DNA from: G963674835 sp963674835
GTDB lineage: Bacteria > Planctomycetota > Planctomycetia > Pirellulales > Thermoguttaceae
Length of the DNA: 64,000 nucleotides
Assembly (NCBI GenBank): GCA_963674835.2
Contig: CAXXKC010000003.1
Location: 2,356,001 to 2,420,000 of the forward strand
Direction: 5' to 3'
Shown here: piece by piece, positions 27,506-35,970 of the stretch
How positions within the stretch are numbered: the first letter of the stretch is position 1
How the letters are laid out: the number at the start of each line of letters is the position of its first letter
Notes under the pieces: generated by a model
What the model saw: the letters and a program-made list of their open reading frames with translations, nothing else
What the model was told of the DNA's origin: nothing
Databases searched by the model: none
Translations under genes and position numbers: made by a program

Positions 27506-27933
27506 TGCCCGATATTTACGAGTATCCCCACACGGTCGCCGGCGAGGAGATCGACGCACTGCAGCATGCCAGCAACGTGGCGTACGTCGAGTGGATGCAG
27601 TCGGCGGCCGTGGCGCATTCCGCGGCACAAGGGTGGCCGGGCAGCCGGTACCAGGAGCTGGGGGTAGGGTGGGTCGTGCGGTCGCACGCGATCGAGTATC
27701 TGCGGCCTGCGCTGGCGGGGAATGAGATCGTGGTGCGGACGTGGGTGGCGAGCATGAGCAAGGCAACGTCGCTGCGCCGCTACCGCATCGTTCGGCCGGC
27801 CGACGGCGCCGTGTTGGCCGTGGCCGAGACACGCTGGGCGTTCATCAACTACACGACGCGGCAGCCTCAGCGGATCCTCAAGGAGATCGTCGACTCGTTC
27901 CGTTTGGTCGAGGACGAAGCCGCGGCCGCATAG
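27505..27933 (+). CDS. Hot-dog-fold acyl-CoA thioesterase (YbgC/FadM-like)
   Basis: 142 residues. The start codon overlaps the phosphorylase stop (TGATG), so translation is coupled. The N-terminal motif EIDALQHASNVAYVEWMQSA corresponds to the 4-hydroxybenzoyl-CoA thioesterase signature, in which the Asp of 'D..(G)H.NN..Y' is catalytic. VVRSHAIEYLRPALAGNEIVVRTWV and TRWAFINYTTRQPQRI complete the single hot-dog domain. It should hydrolyse an acyl-CoA thioester in the cytoplasm; the acyl chain is unknown. The coupling to a glycogen-degrading enzyme has no obvious metabolic explanation. Confidence 0.85.
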   Translation: MPDIYEYPHTVAGEEIDALQHASNVAYVEWMQSAAVAHSAAQGWPGSRYQELGVGWVVRSHAIEYLRPALAGNEIVVRTWVASMSKATSLRRYRIVRPADGAVLAVAETRWAFINYTTRQPQRILKEIVDSFRLVEDEAAAA

Positions 27934-28055
27934 ACGCCCATGCCGGAGCGTCACCGAGAAACGGTGGGGTGGGCACGAGCGATCGAGGCATTGGTGTCTG
28001 TTTCGCAGGGGCATAACCTACCGACTTATTCGAACCATCCATCCCGAAACGTCCC

Positions 28056-28646
28056 ATGCAAGTTCTCGTGGTTATCGGCCATCAGGCGCGAGGAAGCTTC
28101 TGTCACGCGATTGCGGCGACCGCCATCGAAGCGTTGGAAGGCGCCGGGCATCGCGTGATCTATCATGATCTGTACGAAGAGCACTTCGATGCGATTTTGC
28201 CCGCCAGCGAGATTCCGAAGCAGGCGGAGCTGGATCCGGTCGTGCAAAAGCACTGCGATGAAGTGGCGGCGGCCGACGGATACGTGATCGTGCATCCGAA
28301 CTGGTGGGCGCAGCCGCCGGCGATTCTCAAGGGTTGGCTAGATCGAGTGTTTCGCCAGGGGGTAGTCTACGAGTTCACCGAAGCAGGCGTGAACGGCTTC
28401 CTGAAGGGGAAGACGGCCCAGGTGTTCACCACGTCGAACACGCCACGCAACGTGGAGCTAGAGTGGTTCGGCGATCCGTTGGAAAACCTGTGGAAGACAT
28501 GCGTCTTCGATCTCTGCGGGCTGAAGGACTTCGAGCGGCGGAACTTCGAGTCGATCATCATGAGCACGCCCGAGGAGCGTCGGGGTTGGCTGGACGAAGT
28601 TCGGCAGACCATCGGCCGGCGGTTCCCCAGTGCGTGTCGCACTTGA
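28056..28646 (+). CDS. Flavodoxin-fold NAD(P)H:quinone oxidoreductase family protein
   Basis: 196 residues. It begins MQVLVVIGHQARGSFCHAIA, the flavin phosphate-binding region of the NQO1/MdaB/KefF family. DGYVIVHPNWWAQPPAILKGWLDRVFRQGVVYEF is the family's conserved core, and GKTAQVFTTSNTP and LCGLKDFERRNFESI complete the fold. It probably reduces quinones or similar acceptors with NAD(P)H and FMN or FAD. The ribosome binding site is weak. The last five codons and the stop lie inside a 64-base repeat (28629-28692) also found at 63518, so the original C-terminus may have been altered when the repeat arrived. Confidence 0.85.
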   Translation: MQVLVVIGHQARGSFCHAIAATAIEALEGAGHRVIYHDLYEEHFDAILPASEIPKQAELDPVVQKHCDEVAAADGYVIVHPNWWAQPPAILKGWLDRVFRQGVVYEFTEAGVNGFLKGKTAQVFTTSNTPRNVELEWFGDPLENLWKTCVFDLCGLKDFERRNFESIIMSTPEERRGWLDEVRQTIGRRFPSACRT

Positions 28647-28692
28647 CTGTAGGGAGCGTGGCGGCGTGTTTCTGCGGCTTCGAAAGCGAAAC
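28629..28692 (+). repeat. Structured 64-bp dispersed repeat, copy 1
   Basis: This copy matches 63518-63581 at 57 of 64 positions without gaps. It opens with a tight hairpin, AGTGCG-TGT-CGCACT (28629-28643). A second hairpin has a 9-bp stem pairing 28664-28672 (GCGTGTTTC) with 28688-28696 (GAAACACGC). It overlaps the 3' end of the reductase gene. No T-run follows, so a simple intrinsic terminator is unlikely. Confidence 0.8.
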
Positions 28693-28969
28693 ACGCGATA
28701 CATATACGCCAAATTCGCCCTTGCGGCTGAGCGGGCGTCGGGCCGATTGGCGTTAGGATGCGCGAATCTCTTAGGCTTGCCATTTGGGGTGGTGTCTCTC
28801 GGATGGCGGCTGCAGCTTGATTTTCGCTGCCAGGGACTTGATAATCGGTGGGCGTATGCCTGCCTAGATGAGAGTGGCAGTCGGCGTCGTTGATCGAGGG
28901 GGCCGCGGGCTTTCCGTGGGCCGGTCCGTTTGCTGCCGCTTGCACGCCCAAAGAGTCAAGGAGCCGAGC
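28693..28969 (+). promoter_or_regulatory. Upstream region of TIM-barrel gene with sigma-70-like promoter
   Basis: After the repeat nothing coding is seen. TTGATT at 28817-28822 and GATAAT at 28840-28845 are separated by exactly 17 bases, a plausible sigma-70 promoter about 125 bases before the next start codon at 28970. Confidence 0.45.
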
Positions 28970-30592
28970 ATGAGTCAACATGGCCGAGTGTGGGGGAGCT
29001 GTCGCGTGTGGTGGTTCGTTGGACTCGTGCCGAGCTTGGTTCTTGCCGGCGCGACGTGCATGAGCGCGGAGGCGGGGCGCGCCGACTGGAAGCCGATCAA
29101 GGGTTTGATGTGCAACATCGACGACTCGGTCTTCTTCTGGGGATCGACCATTGAGGACGGGAAGGCTGGCGAGACGATCGATCGCTACGTGGACGTGATG
29201 GCCGGCGCGGGGACGACCGTGCTTCTGTGCAACATCAACGCGCGGCGAACCAACTACCGAAGCAAGGTTTGGGACGCGTATTGGGACGGCTACGATCCGA
29301 AGGGGTCGGACGATCAGCCGTTCCTGGCACCGATGCCTCGCGACGAAGTGGCATCGTACCGGAAGGGCATCGGCAATGCGCTGGCCGTGTATGAGCAGGG
29401 GGTCGACTATCCGGCGCGGATGGTCGAGCGCTGCCGTCACGACGGGATTTCGCCGTGGATTTCGCTGCGGATGAACGACTGCCACTACAACCATATTTCC
29501 GACCATCCGTTCCACGGGAGCTTCTGGCGGAAGAACCCGCAGTTTGCAAGGCAGAATTGCCCGGGCTACTTCGCCACGTGTTTGGACTACGCACATCAGG
29601 AGGTCCGCCAGTATTTCATGTCGCTGATTGACGAGGCGCTGGAGCGATTCGACATGGACGGACTGGAGTTGGACTTTATGCGGGAGTGCTACTTGTTCAG
29701 CGCCGGGAAGGAGGCCGAAGGGAGGCCGATCCTGACGGAGTGGATGCGGGAGGTGCGGAAGCACGTAAACGCTGCGGCAGTGAAACGGGGGCACGCGATT
29801 CAGTTGGGGGTTCGCGTGCCGTCGCGGCCCGAGGTGAGTCTGGCGTTGGGATTGGATGCCGTGGGGTGGGCGAAGGAGGGGATCGTGGACGTATTGGTGG
29901 TCACGCCGCGGTGGACCACGATCGAGTTCGACATGCCGCTGGAGAAGTGGCGGGAGATGTTGGGCAGTGCACCGGTGACGTTGGCGGGTGGCCTGGAGAT
30001 CCGGTATCAGCCGGCACCGGGGGGACCTGCGTCGATCGTTTCGGCTGAGTTGGCCGCTGGAGCGGCGATCGAAGTGCTCTCGCGGGGAGCGGACGTCGTG
30101 TACTTGTTCAACTATTTCCAGAACAGCCATCCCTTCTGGGAGGTCTCCACGTATCAGCGTTCGCTGAAGGCCATGACCTCGTTGGCGACATTGTTGCAGA
30201 CGCCACGGACCATCGGCATCACGTATCGCGACATCACGGCTCCTGGCGAAGCGTACCGGGCGCCCTTGCCCGCGGAGGGGAAGGAATTGGTCTTTCCGGT
30301 GCGGGTTGGGCCGGTGCCTGGGGACGGATGGCATTGCCAATTGCTGGCGGAGCTTGGGCGAGTTGGCGATGCCGCGGCGGTGCCGGCGGTGTCGGTCAAC
30401 GGCAAGCCGTGCGAGTTGCTAAAGGACGATGCGGCCGAGGGCGGGCGTCGCGTGGCCGTGTTCAAGGTGCCGCTGGCCGATCTGCGCGGGACCGACGTTC
30501 AACAGGTTAAGATCTCGAGCAAGGACCAGAACTCGCCGCTCGTGTATCGGGTGGAGCGGCTGGAGGTGTCGTTCGCGCCGAACGGTCGATAG
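28970..30592 (+). CDS. Secreted glycosidase-like TIM-barrel protein
   Basis: 540 residues from the ATG at 28970 (AAGGAG 8 bases upstream), with an N-terminal signal (VWWFVGLVPSLVLAGATCMSAEA). It resembles the putative family-10-like glycosyl hydrolases (GHL10 type). Barrel strands can be read as GLMCNIDDSVFFWG, DGISPWISLRMND, the acidic FDMDGLELDFMREC (candidate catalytic carboxylates), AIQLGVRVPSRPE and DVLVVTPRW. A C-terminal beta-sandwich of about 110 residues follows. I do not recognise a characterised CAZy family, so substrate and activity are open. The gene follows its own promoter candidate and stands alone. Confidence 0.75.
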   Translation: MSQHGRVWGSCRVWWFVGLVPSLVLAGATCMSAEAGRADWKPIKGLMCNIDDSVFFWGSTIEDGKAGETIDRYVDVMAGAGTTVLLCNINARRTNYRSKVWDAYWDGYDPKGSDDQPFLAPMPRDEVASYRKGIGNALAVYEQGVDYPARMVERCRHDGISPWISLRMNDCHYNHISDHPFHGSFWRKNPQFARQNCPGYFATCLDYAHQEVRQYFMSLIDEALERFDMDGLELDFMRECYLFSAGKEAEGRPILTEWMREVRKHVNAAAVKRGHAIQLGVRVPSRPEVSLALGLDAVGWAKEGIVDVLVVTPRWTTIEFDMPLEKWREMLGSAPVTLAGGLEIRYQPAPGGPASIVSAELAAGAAIEVLSRGADVVYLFNYFQNSHPFWEVSTYQRSLKAMTSLATLLQTPRTIGITYRDITAPGEAYRAPLPAEGKELVFPVRVGPVPGDGWHCQLLAELGRVGDAAAVPAVSVNGKPCELLKDDAAEGGRRVAVFKVPLADLRGTDVQQVKISSKDQNSPLVYRVERLEVSFAPNGR

Positions 30593-30676
30593 ATGGATCG
30601 TTCGCGTGTTGGTTCTCAGGTTGATGGCCGCATATGAGAGAGAGCAGCGTTCGCCCAGGATGATTGGGGTGCGCGG

Positions 30677-31123
30677 ATGGGCCGTGGGAAGAAACTTCGG
30701 CTATACCAGTGGGGACTGCTCTGTGCGGGGCTGATGGCCGCTGCAACGTTCGCGAACTTTCTCGTGGCGATTCCCCGGCTGTTGTACGTGGATCGCATGG
30801 GTTGGGCGGAGATTCTGGCCGGGATGCTGCAAGCCGTCCTGTTGGCCCTTGCCTTGGGTTACGGCGCGGGGTTAGTCATCGGAATTACCTTGCCGTTGGT
30901 GTGTTGGGCGGGGCGGCGTTGGAGCATCTTGGGCGGCGCGCTGGGAACGCCGGTGATCGTCCTTGTTGCTTTGGGCGTAGCCGATCGCAGCCTGGTGCAG
31001 ATGGAGTACCTGGGTCGAAGCGTCGTCTTGGCCGTTGTGGTGGGCATTCTCGGCGGCCTGTTTGGTTTGTGCGTTTGGAATCTGTCAGACGAAGAAAATG
31101 CGGCGACTGAGGACGTTCAATAA
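30677..31123 (+). CDS. Small integral membrane protein of unknown function
   Basis: 148 residues with four hydrophobic segments (about 10-30, 45-70, 78-100 and 112-135) and a basic N-terminus, ending in an acidic cytoplasmic-type tail (DEENAATEDVQ). No family is recognised. It ends 30 bases before the glycosyltransferase gene on the same strand, so it may be co-transcribed and could assist lipid or envelope metabolism, which is only inference. Confidence 0.7.
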   Translation: MGRGKKLRLYQWGLLCAGLMAAATFANFLVAIPRLLYVDRMGWAEILAGMLQAVLLALALGYGAGLVIGITLPLVCWAGRRWSILGGALGTPVIVLVALGVADRSLVQMEYLGRSVVLAVVVGILGGLFGLCVWNLSDEENAATEDVQ

Positions 31124-31153
31124 GACCGCGTAACCGCGACTGGAGCACATATC

Positions 31154-32290
31154 ATGGCTGGGAGGATCCTGTTGCTGTCGGCGTCGGCCGGTGCGGGGCA
31201 CCTTCGCGCAGCGGAGGCTCTTGAGAAGGCATTTCGAGAGGCCGACGCTGAGGCGGGCGTGGAACGTGAGATCCGCAATGTGGACACGCTCGAGTTTACG
31301 AACAAGGTTTTTCGGCACTTCTATTCGAAGGCATACTTGGACATCGTGAACACGGCGCCGGAGGTGACGGGCTGGTTCTATGACAAGCTGGACTCGCCGT
31401 GGAAGTACGAACGCCGGCGGCTGGCGCTGGACAAGCTGAACACGCGACCGTTCGTCAAGTTCCTGCATCAGTTCGAGCCTGACTTGATCGTTTGCACGCA
31501 TTTTCTGCCGGCGGAGATCGTTTCGTGGCTGAAGTCGAAGGAGCGGATTGCCAGTCGGCAAGCAATCATCGTGACCGACATGGACGTGCACGCAATGTGG
31601 CTGTGCCGTCACTACGAGCACTACTTCGTGGCGATCGACGAGGCGAGGGCATATTTGGAGGCGTTGGGGATTCCACCGGAGAAGATTACGGTGAGCGGCA
31701 TTCCGATCGACCCGGTCTTCGCCGTGGCCAAGGATCAAGAAGCCATGCGGCGCAAGCATGGGCTGGAAGTGGACCGCACGACCGTGTTGCTGTCGGCGGG
31801 CGGGTTCGGGGTTGGCTCGGTGGAGCAACTGCTGGCGGCGCTGCTGCCGTTGAAGCATGCGGTTCAGGTGGTGGCTGTGTGCGGGCGGAACGAGGAGTTG
31901 AGGCAGCGGGTGGACAAGCTGGCGGCGGAGGTGCCTGGCGACGCGGTGGTGACGGTGAAGCCGGTCGGTTTCACGCGGGAGATGGATGAACTGATGGCTG
32001 CCTCGGACTTGGTGTTGGGCAAACCGGGCGGTTTGACGACTTCGGAGGCGTTGGCGAAGGGGCTGGTGTTTGTGATCGCCAATCCGATTCCAGGGCAGGA
32101 GGAACGGAACTCGGATCATCTGCTGGAAGCAGGTGTCGCGATCCGGTGCAACAATATGCCGACGCTGGCGTACAAGCTGGATCGGCTGCTGGGTGATCCG
32201 GAGCGTTTTGCGAGAATGCAGGCGGGGGCCTTGGCGATGGGGCGGCCGCATGCGGCACGGCAGATTGTGGGGCGGTTGTTGGAGATGTGA
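31154..32290 (+). CDS. MGDG-synthase/UgtP-like glycolipid glycosyltransferase, GT28
   Basis: 378 residues, GGAG 8 bases before the ATG. The N-terminal LLLSASAGAGHLRAAEAL is the lipid-acceptor GAGH motif of monogalactosyl-/diglucosyl-diacylglycerol synthases. The C-terminal domain has LSAGGFGVGSVEQLL and the nucleotide-sugar motif LVLGKPGGLTTSEALAKG, then IPGQEERNSDHLLEAGVA. The family transfers Gal or Glc from a UDP-sugar to diacylglycerol at the membrane; the precise donor is unknown. No signal peptide, as expected for a peripheral cytoplasmic-face enzyme. Confidence 0.88.
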   Translation: MAGRILLLSASAGAGHLRAAEALEKAFREADAEAGVEREIRNVDTLEFTNKVFRHFYSKAYLDIVNTAPEVTGWFYDKLDSPWKYERRRLALDKLNTRPFVKFLHQFEPDLIVCTHFLPAEIVSWLKSKERIASRQAIIVTDMDVHAMWLCRHYEHYFVAIDEARAYLEALGIPPEKITVSGIPIDPVFAVAKDQEAMRRKHGLEVDRTTVLLSAGGFGVGSVEQLLAALLPLKHAVQVVAVCGRNEELRQRVDKLAAEVPGDAVVTVKPVGFTREMDELMAASDLVLGKPGGLTTSEALAKGLVFVIANPIPGQEERNSDHLLEAGVAIRCNNMPTLAYKLDRLLGDPERFARMQAGALAMGRPHAARQIVGRLLEM

Positions 32291-32344
32291 GAGGTTGGTG
32301 GGATGAGACGGAGGACGATTGAGGGAGAACTTGGAAAGAGGAGA

Positions 32345-32542
32345 GGAGGGAAAAGGACGGACGGCAAGCAGGACGTGCGGCTCCGGCTCTCCTGCTTCCG
32401 GGAAGAAAGCGTTTGCTCTGCTGAACAGCCCGACCAGATTAGAGACATTGACGGCGATGCTCTTGAAGATGTCTTTCCCAGTTGTGGCCAGGGTGACGAC
32501 GGCAACGATCTGACCCAACTGGGACATGATGGCTCGATTCAT
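32345..32542 (-). pseudogene. Possible remnant of a small protein gene
   Basis: Within the 650-base gap between the glycosyltransferase and the oxidoreductase, the minus strand carries a short stretch with convincing protein character. It starts near an ATG at 32542 (MNRAIMSQLGQIVAVVTLATT, then GKDIFKSIAVNVSNLVGLF). Upstream codons in the same frame read back through RLNTPADFAERRHVLA to a TGA, and there is no ribosome binding site. Downstream the frame loses protein character. I read it as a decayed fragment. The rest of 32291-32943 shows nothing I can name. Confidence 0.3.
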
Positions 32543-32943
32543 CGCGAGGACGTGGCGACGCTCCGCGAAGTCGGCCGGCGTATTGAGGCGGATGGCTGGC
32601 CCGCGGCGTCAAGGTCGAAAGGTGTAGCACGGAGCGAAACGGGGACACCGGCCGAGTGACCTTCCCCAATGGCCCGCAGATGATCGAATCATGAACGTCT
32701 CCGTGCCTGATTTCCTTGATGATGCCCGCAGAGTGGTTCTTCGGAGGTGTCGGGAAGCGTCGGTTCTGGTGCCGAGTGGACTGAGCGTTAAACCTTGCAA
32801 CTCCTTGACATCGAACGGGCACGGAATTATTGATTGGCACAAGGAGAATGCCTGGAAGTTTTCTGGCACGATAATCCTCTCGCCGGGCCATTGGGGGCTT
32901 GTACCACAAACGTAGCGATCGCAGCATTTCAGAAGGGTTCACT

Positions 32944-34284
32944 ATGTCGAACGTCGGTATGTCCCGTCGCAAGTTCACGAAAACCGGGGCCGTTGCTGCT
33001 GCTGGTTTCGTTCTCACCGCGGCGCACCATCGCAAGGTGCTGGGGGCCAATGATCGCGTGCGAATCGGTTGTATCGGAGTCGCCAATCGTGGGCGTCAAT
33101 TGATCGATGCATTTGGACAACATAAGGATGCGGAGATCGTGGCGCTGTGCGATGTCGATCGCACAGCTCTGGAGCGGGCCAACGCCCTCGTCGGCGGCAA
33201 GGCTCAACTGCTGGGCGATTTCCGCAAACTGCTTGACGCTCGCGACATTGACGCGGTGGTCATCGCTACGCCCGACCACTGGCACGCCCTGCAAATGATC
33301 GCCGCCTGCCGGGCAGACAAAGACGTGTATGTGGAGAAGCCGCTGTCGAAAACACTGCACGAAGGTCGTCGCATGGTGGAAGTGGCCCGGGAAACGAAGC
33401 GCGTCGTGCAGGTTGGTACGCAGCGGCGATCCAATCCGCTTTACGCTGAAGCGGCTCGGTATTTCCAAGAGGGGAACATTGGGAAGGTGACTGTTTGCCG
33501 CGGTTATTGGGCGAGCAATATGTGGCCCGACGGCATGGGCAAGGCGGCGCCCAGCGAGCCGCCGGCAACGCTGGATTGGGACATGTGGCTTGGTCCGCGG
33601 CCCAAGCGTCCGTATCAGGCGACGATCGCCCCCTATAAGTTTCGCTGGTGGCACCTGTATTCGTCGCAGATCGCCAACCAGGGAGTTCATTGCCTGGACG
33701 CCATTCGATGGTTTACGGGTGATTTGGCCCCGCGACGGATCGCGGCCCTGGGGGGGCGATTCGCCGTGGACGACGACCGGACTATTCCGGATACGATGGA
33801 GGTCACGTTCGAGTGCCCGACGGGGCGCCTGATTGTGTTTGGTGTCTACGAAGCGAGCGGCAATCCGCCGTTGCCACCGCCCGCCTGGGTCGAATTGCGA
33901 GGAACGTTGGGGACGGCCTTGGCCGCCGATGGCATGATCGAAATCGTCCCCGAGCGAGGCGGCCAATTCCAGGACCGGAAACCTCGCATGAAGCCGGCCA
34001 CGCTCAAGCCTGCCGACGAGGCGATCGCCGGCAAACGGAACGCGAACCTTGTCCTCACGGCGCGGCACGCGAGGAACTTCCTCGATTGCATCAAGACTCG
34101 CGAGCGGCCGAACGCCGACGTGGAAATCGGCCACCGCTCGACAAGTTTCAGCTTGTTGGCCAATATCGCACTGGCGACGCGAAGTGTGCTTGAATGGGAT
34201 GCCGAGAACCAGACGATACTCAGCCCGCAAGCGGCGAATGAGCACTTGCACTACGAGTATCGCAAGCCGTGGACATTGGATTGA
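32944..34284 (+). CDS. Tat-exported Gfo/Idh/MocA-family oxidoreductase
   Basis: 446 residues from the ATG at 32944 (AGAAGG upstream). The leader MSRRKFTKTGAVAAAGFVL is a twin-arginine signal, common for this family in Planctomycetes. RIGCIGVANRGRQLIDAF is the NAD(P)-binding strand-loop. DAVVIATPDHWHALQ and DVYVEKPLSKTLHEGRRMVE carry the EKP motif with its conserved Lys. The C-terminal alpha/beta domain includes WHLYSSQIANQGVHCLDAIRWFTGD. It probably oxidises or reduces a sugar or sugar acid in the periplasm, using a tightly bound nicotinamide cofactor. The exact substrate is not predictable. Confidence 0.88.
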   Translation: MSNVGMSRRKFTKTGAVAAAGFVLTAAHHRKVLGANDRVRIGCIGVANRGRQLIDAFGQHKDAEIVALCDVDRTALERANALVGGKAQLLGDFRKLLDARDIDAVVIATPDHWHALQMIAACRADKDVYVEKPLSKTLHEGRRMVEVARETKRVVQVGTQRRSNPLYAEAARYFQEGNIGKVTVCRGYWASNMWPDGMGKAAPSEPPATLDWDMWLGPRPKRPYQATIAPYKFRWWHLYSSQIANQGVHCLDAIRWFTGDLAPRRIAALGGRFAVDDDRTIPDTMEVTFECPTGRLIVFGVYEASGNPPLPPPAWVELRGTLGTALAADGMIEIVPERGGQFQDRKPRMKPATLKPADEAIAGKRNANLVLTARHARNFLDCIKTRERPNADVEIGHRSTSFSLLANIALATRSVLEWDAENQTILSPQAANEHLHYEYRKPWTLD

Positions 34285-34403
34285 GCCGACAGATGCGGCG
34301 AGCAGACGTGCCGGCTTGCTCACGGAAGTCGCCAGCCGCTGTCGGACGTGGCGTTGCGCACCTTCAGGGTGTCGGGATGGTCCGAACCCACCGATAACGC
34401 ATG

Positions 34404-35930
34404 TCATCCGGTCGATCTGCCGCTTGGCGCAGGACTGGCCGGCTTCGGTCGCTGGTTTGGCACCGGCCGCGGAGCCTGGACGTCCTTCTCCCAATCGGCC
34501 AGGAGCTTCTTCAGCCGCTGGGCCGCTTCCGGCCGAGCCACCAACAGGTTATTCGCCTCGCCGGGATCCTGGGCCAAGTCGAACAGGAACTCCTCGAGCC
34601 GATCTCCGTCTTGCCGCGAGACGTACTTGAGTGCTCCTTCACGGACCGCGCGCCAAGTCCGCTCCCCGCGGCGTGCGCGCCAGAACAGCGCACGCGGTCG
34701 CGGCGGCTCTCCGGCGGCGACTTGCTGAAGGATGGGCACGCCGTCCAGCTTCCGCCCGGTGGGTGGCTGGACGTTCGCGGCAGCAAGGATCGACGCTGAG
34801 AGGTCCATGGTCATCGCCGGCCGAGCGTCGACCTTTCCCTTAGGTAGCACGCCTGGCCAGCGGGCGATGCAGGCGACGTGGATCCCGCCCTCGAACAGCT
34901 CGGATGCATAGCCGCGGAATGGGCCGTTGCTGGCGGCAACAGGATAGGCGCCGTTGTCGCTGCAGAAGATGACCAGCGTGCGTTCGGAAAGCCCTCGCTG
35001 GTCGAGCGTCGTCAGGATCTTGTTCACGCCTTGATCCAGCCGCTGGATGATTCGCTTGAGCACATCACGGGTTCCCGCCTGCCAGTCGCCCGAATCCCAG
35101 GCCGTCGACACCTTGGGCGCTGCCGGCATCGAGTCGGGATCCTGGAAGGGGGCGCTGGGTGCCGTGTAGGGAAGGTAGAGGAAGAATGGCTGGTCCTTGG
35201 GCTGCTGGCGGAGGAATTGGACGGCGCCGGCGGTAATCATGTCGGTGAAATAGCCGCCGCGCCGCACGGGATGGTCGTTCTCATAAAGGGCCGGGGTGCC
35301 GTCGGGCTCGTTGTGGTAGAAGTAGTCGATCGTTCCGCCCAGCGAGGCAAGGAAGTAGTCGAACCCGTGGGCTGGCGGCAGGAACTTGCGCTCGTAGCCC
35401 AGATGCCATTTGCCCCAACCGGCCGTGTGGTAGCCAGACTGTTTCAAGAGCCGCGAGATCGTCAACTCGCTGGCTGGCAGCCCCAAATCGTGATGCTTGG
35501 CCAGTCGGACGGCGTCGTCGTAGCGCCCCACGTTGCCCGAGCCGATCGCGCATTCCATCCCACCGACCCGCTGCTGATATCGCCCGGTCAAAAGGGCGGT
35601 TCGCGTAGGGGTGCATTCGGGTCCGTTGGAGTAGAAACTCGTGAAGCGGACTCCCTCGGCGGCCAAGCGGTCGATGGACGACGTGGGGATGTCGCGGCAG
35701 CCGTAGCAGCCTAGATCGCCGTAGCCCAGATTGTCGGCCACGATGAGCACGACATTGGTGCAGCGCGGCTCGGCCCCGGCGGCCTTCGCCTTTGCGCCGT
35801 CGCTGTCGGAAGCGAAGGACGTTCGCGGCCCGCCCATCGCCACGGCGAGTAGCATCGCGAGGAATCCTATGCGAATCGACGGTCGGCGGACCGGAGAACT
35901 GCGAGTGAACCACTGCACATGACGTTTCAT
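34404..35930 (-). CDS. Secreted S1 sulfatase (CTPTR)
   Basis: 508 residues from the ATG at 35930. A long N-terminal region with a signal (IGFLAMLLAVAMGG) precedes NVVLIVADNLGYGDLGCYG, the first metal-binding strand. Here it reads ADNLG where most sulfatases have DD. The formylglycine motif is CTPTRTALLTGRY with Cys106, followed by GWGKWHLG and CSDNGAYPV. It hydrolyses sulfate esters, probably of polysaccharides, after conversion of Cys106 by a formylglycine-generating system that is not encoded here. It is the third gene of a unit with a calcineurin-like phosphoesterase and a PhoD-like phosphatase (40-50 base gaps). Confidence 0.9.
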   Translation of the reverse strand: MKRHVQWFTRSSPVRRPSIRIGFLAMLLAVAMGGPRTSFASDSDGAKAKAAGAEPRCTNVVLIVADNLGYGDLGCYGCRDIPTSSIDRLAAEGVRFTSFYSNGPECTPTRTALLTGRYQQRVGGMECAIGSGNVGRYDDAVRLAKHHDLGLPASELTISRLLKQSGYHTAGWGKWHLGYERKFLPPAHGFDYFLASLGGTIDYFYHNEPDGTPALYENDHPVRRGGYFTDMITAGAVQFLRQQPKDQPFFLYLPYTAPSAPFQDPDSMPAAPKVSTAWDSGDWQAGTRDVLKRIIQRLDQGVNKILTTLDQRGLSERTLVIFCSDNGAYPVAASNGPFRGYASELFEGGIHVACIARWPGVLPKGKVDARPAMTMDLSASILAAANVQPPTGRKLDGVPILQQVAAGEPPRPRALFWRARRGERTWRAVREGALKYVSRQDGDRLEEFLFDLAQDPGEANNLLVARPEAAQRLKKLLADWEKDVQAPRPVPNQRPKPASPAPSGRSTG

Positions 35931-35970
35931 GTTGACGACTCTCCATCCGGAACGAATGGCCTTGGGGGTG

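Noticed and set aside
26342..27832. Long minus-strand open frame opposite glycogen phosphorylase
   Set aside because: The plus strand encodes an intact GT35 enzyme; the antisense translation is Arg/Pro-rich and featureless.
28367..30340. 657-codon minus-strand open frame across the reductase and TIM-barrel genes
   Set aside because: It spans two plus-strand genes and their promoter; basic, low-quality composition, no motif.
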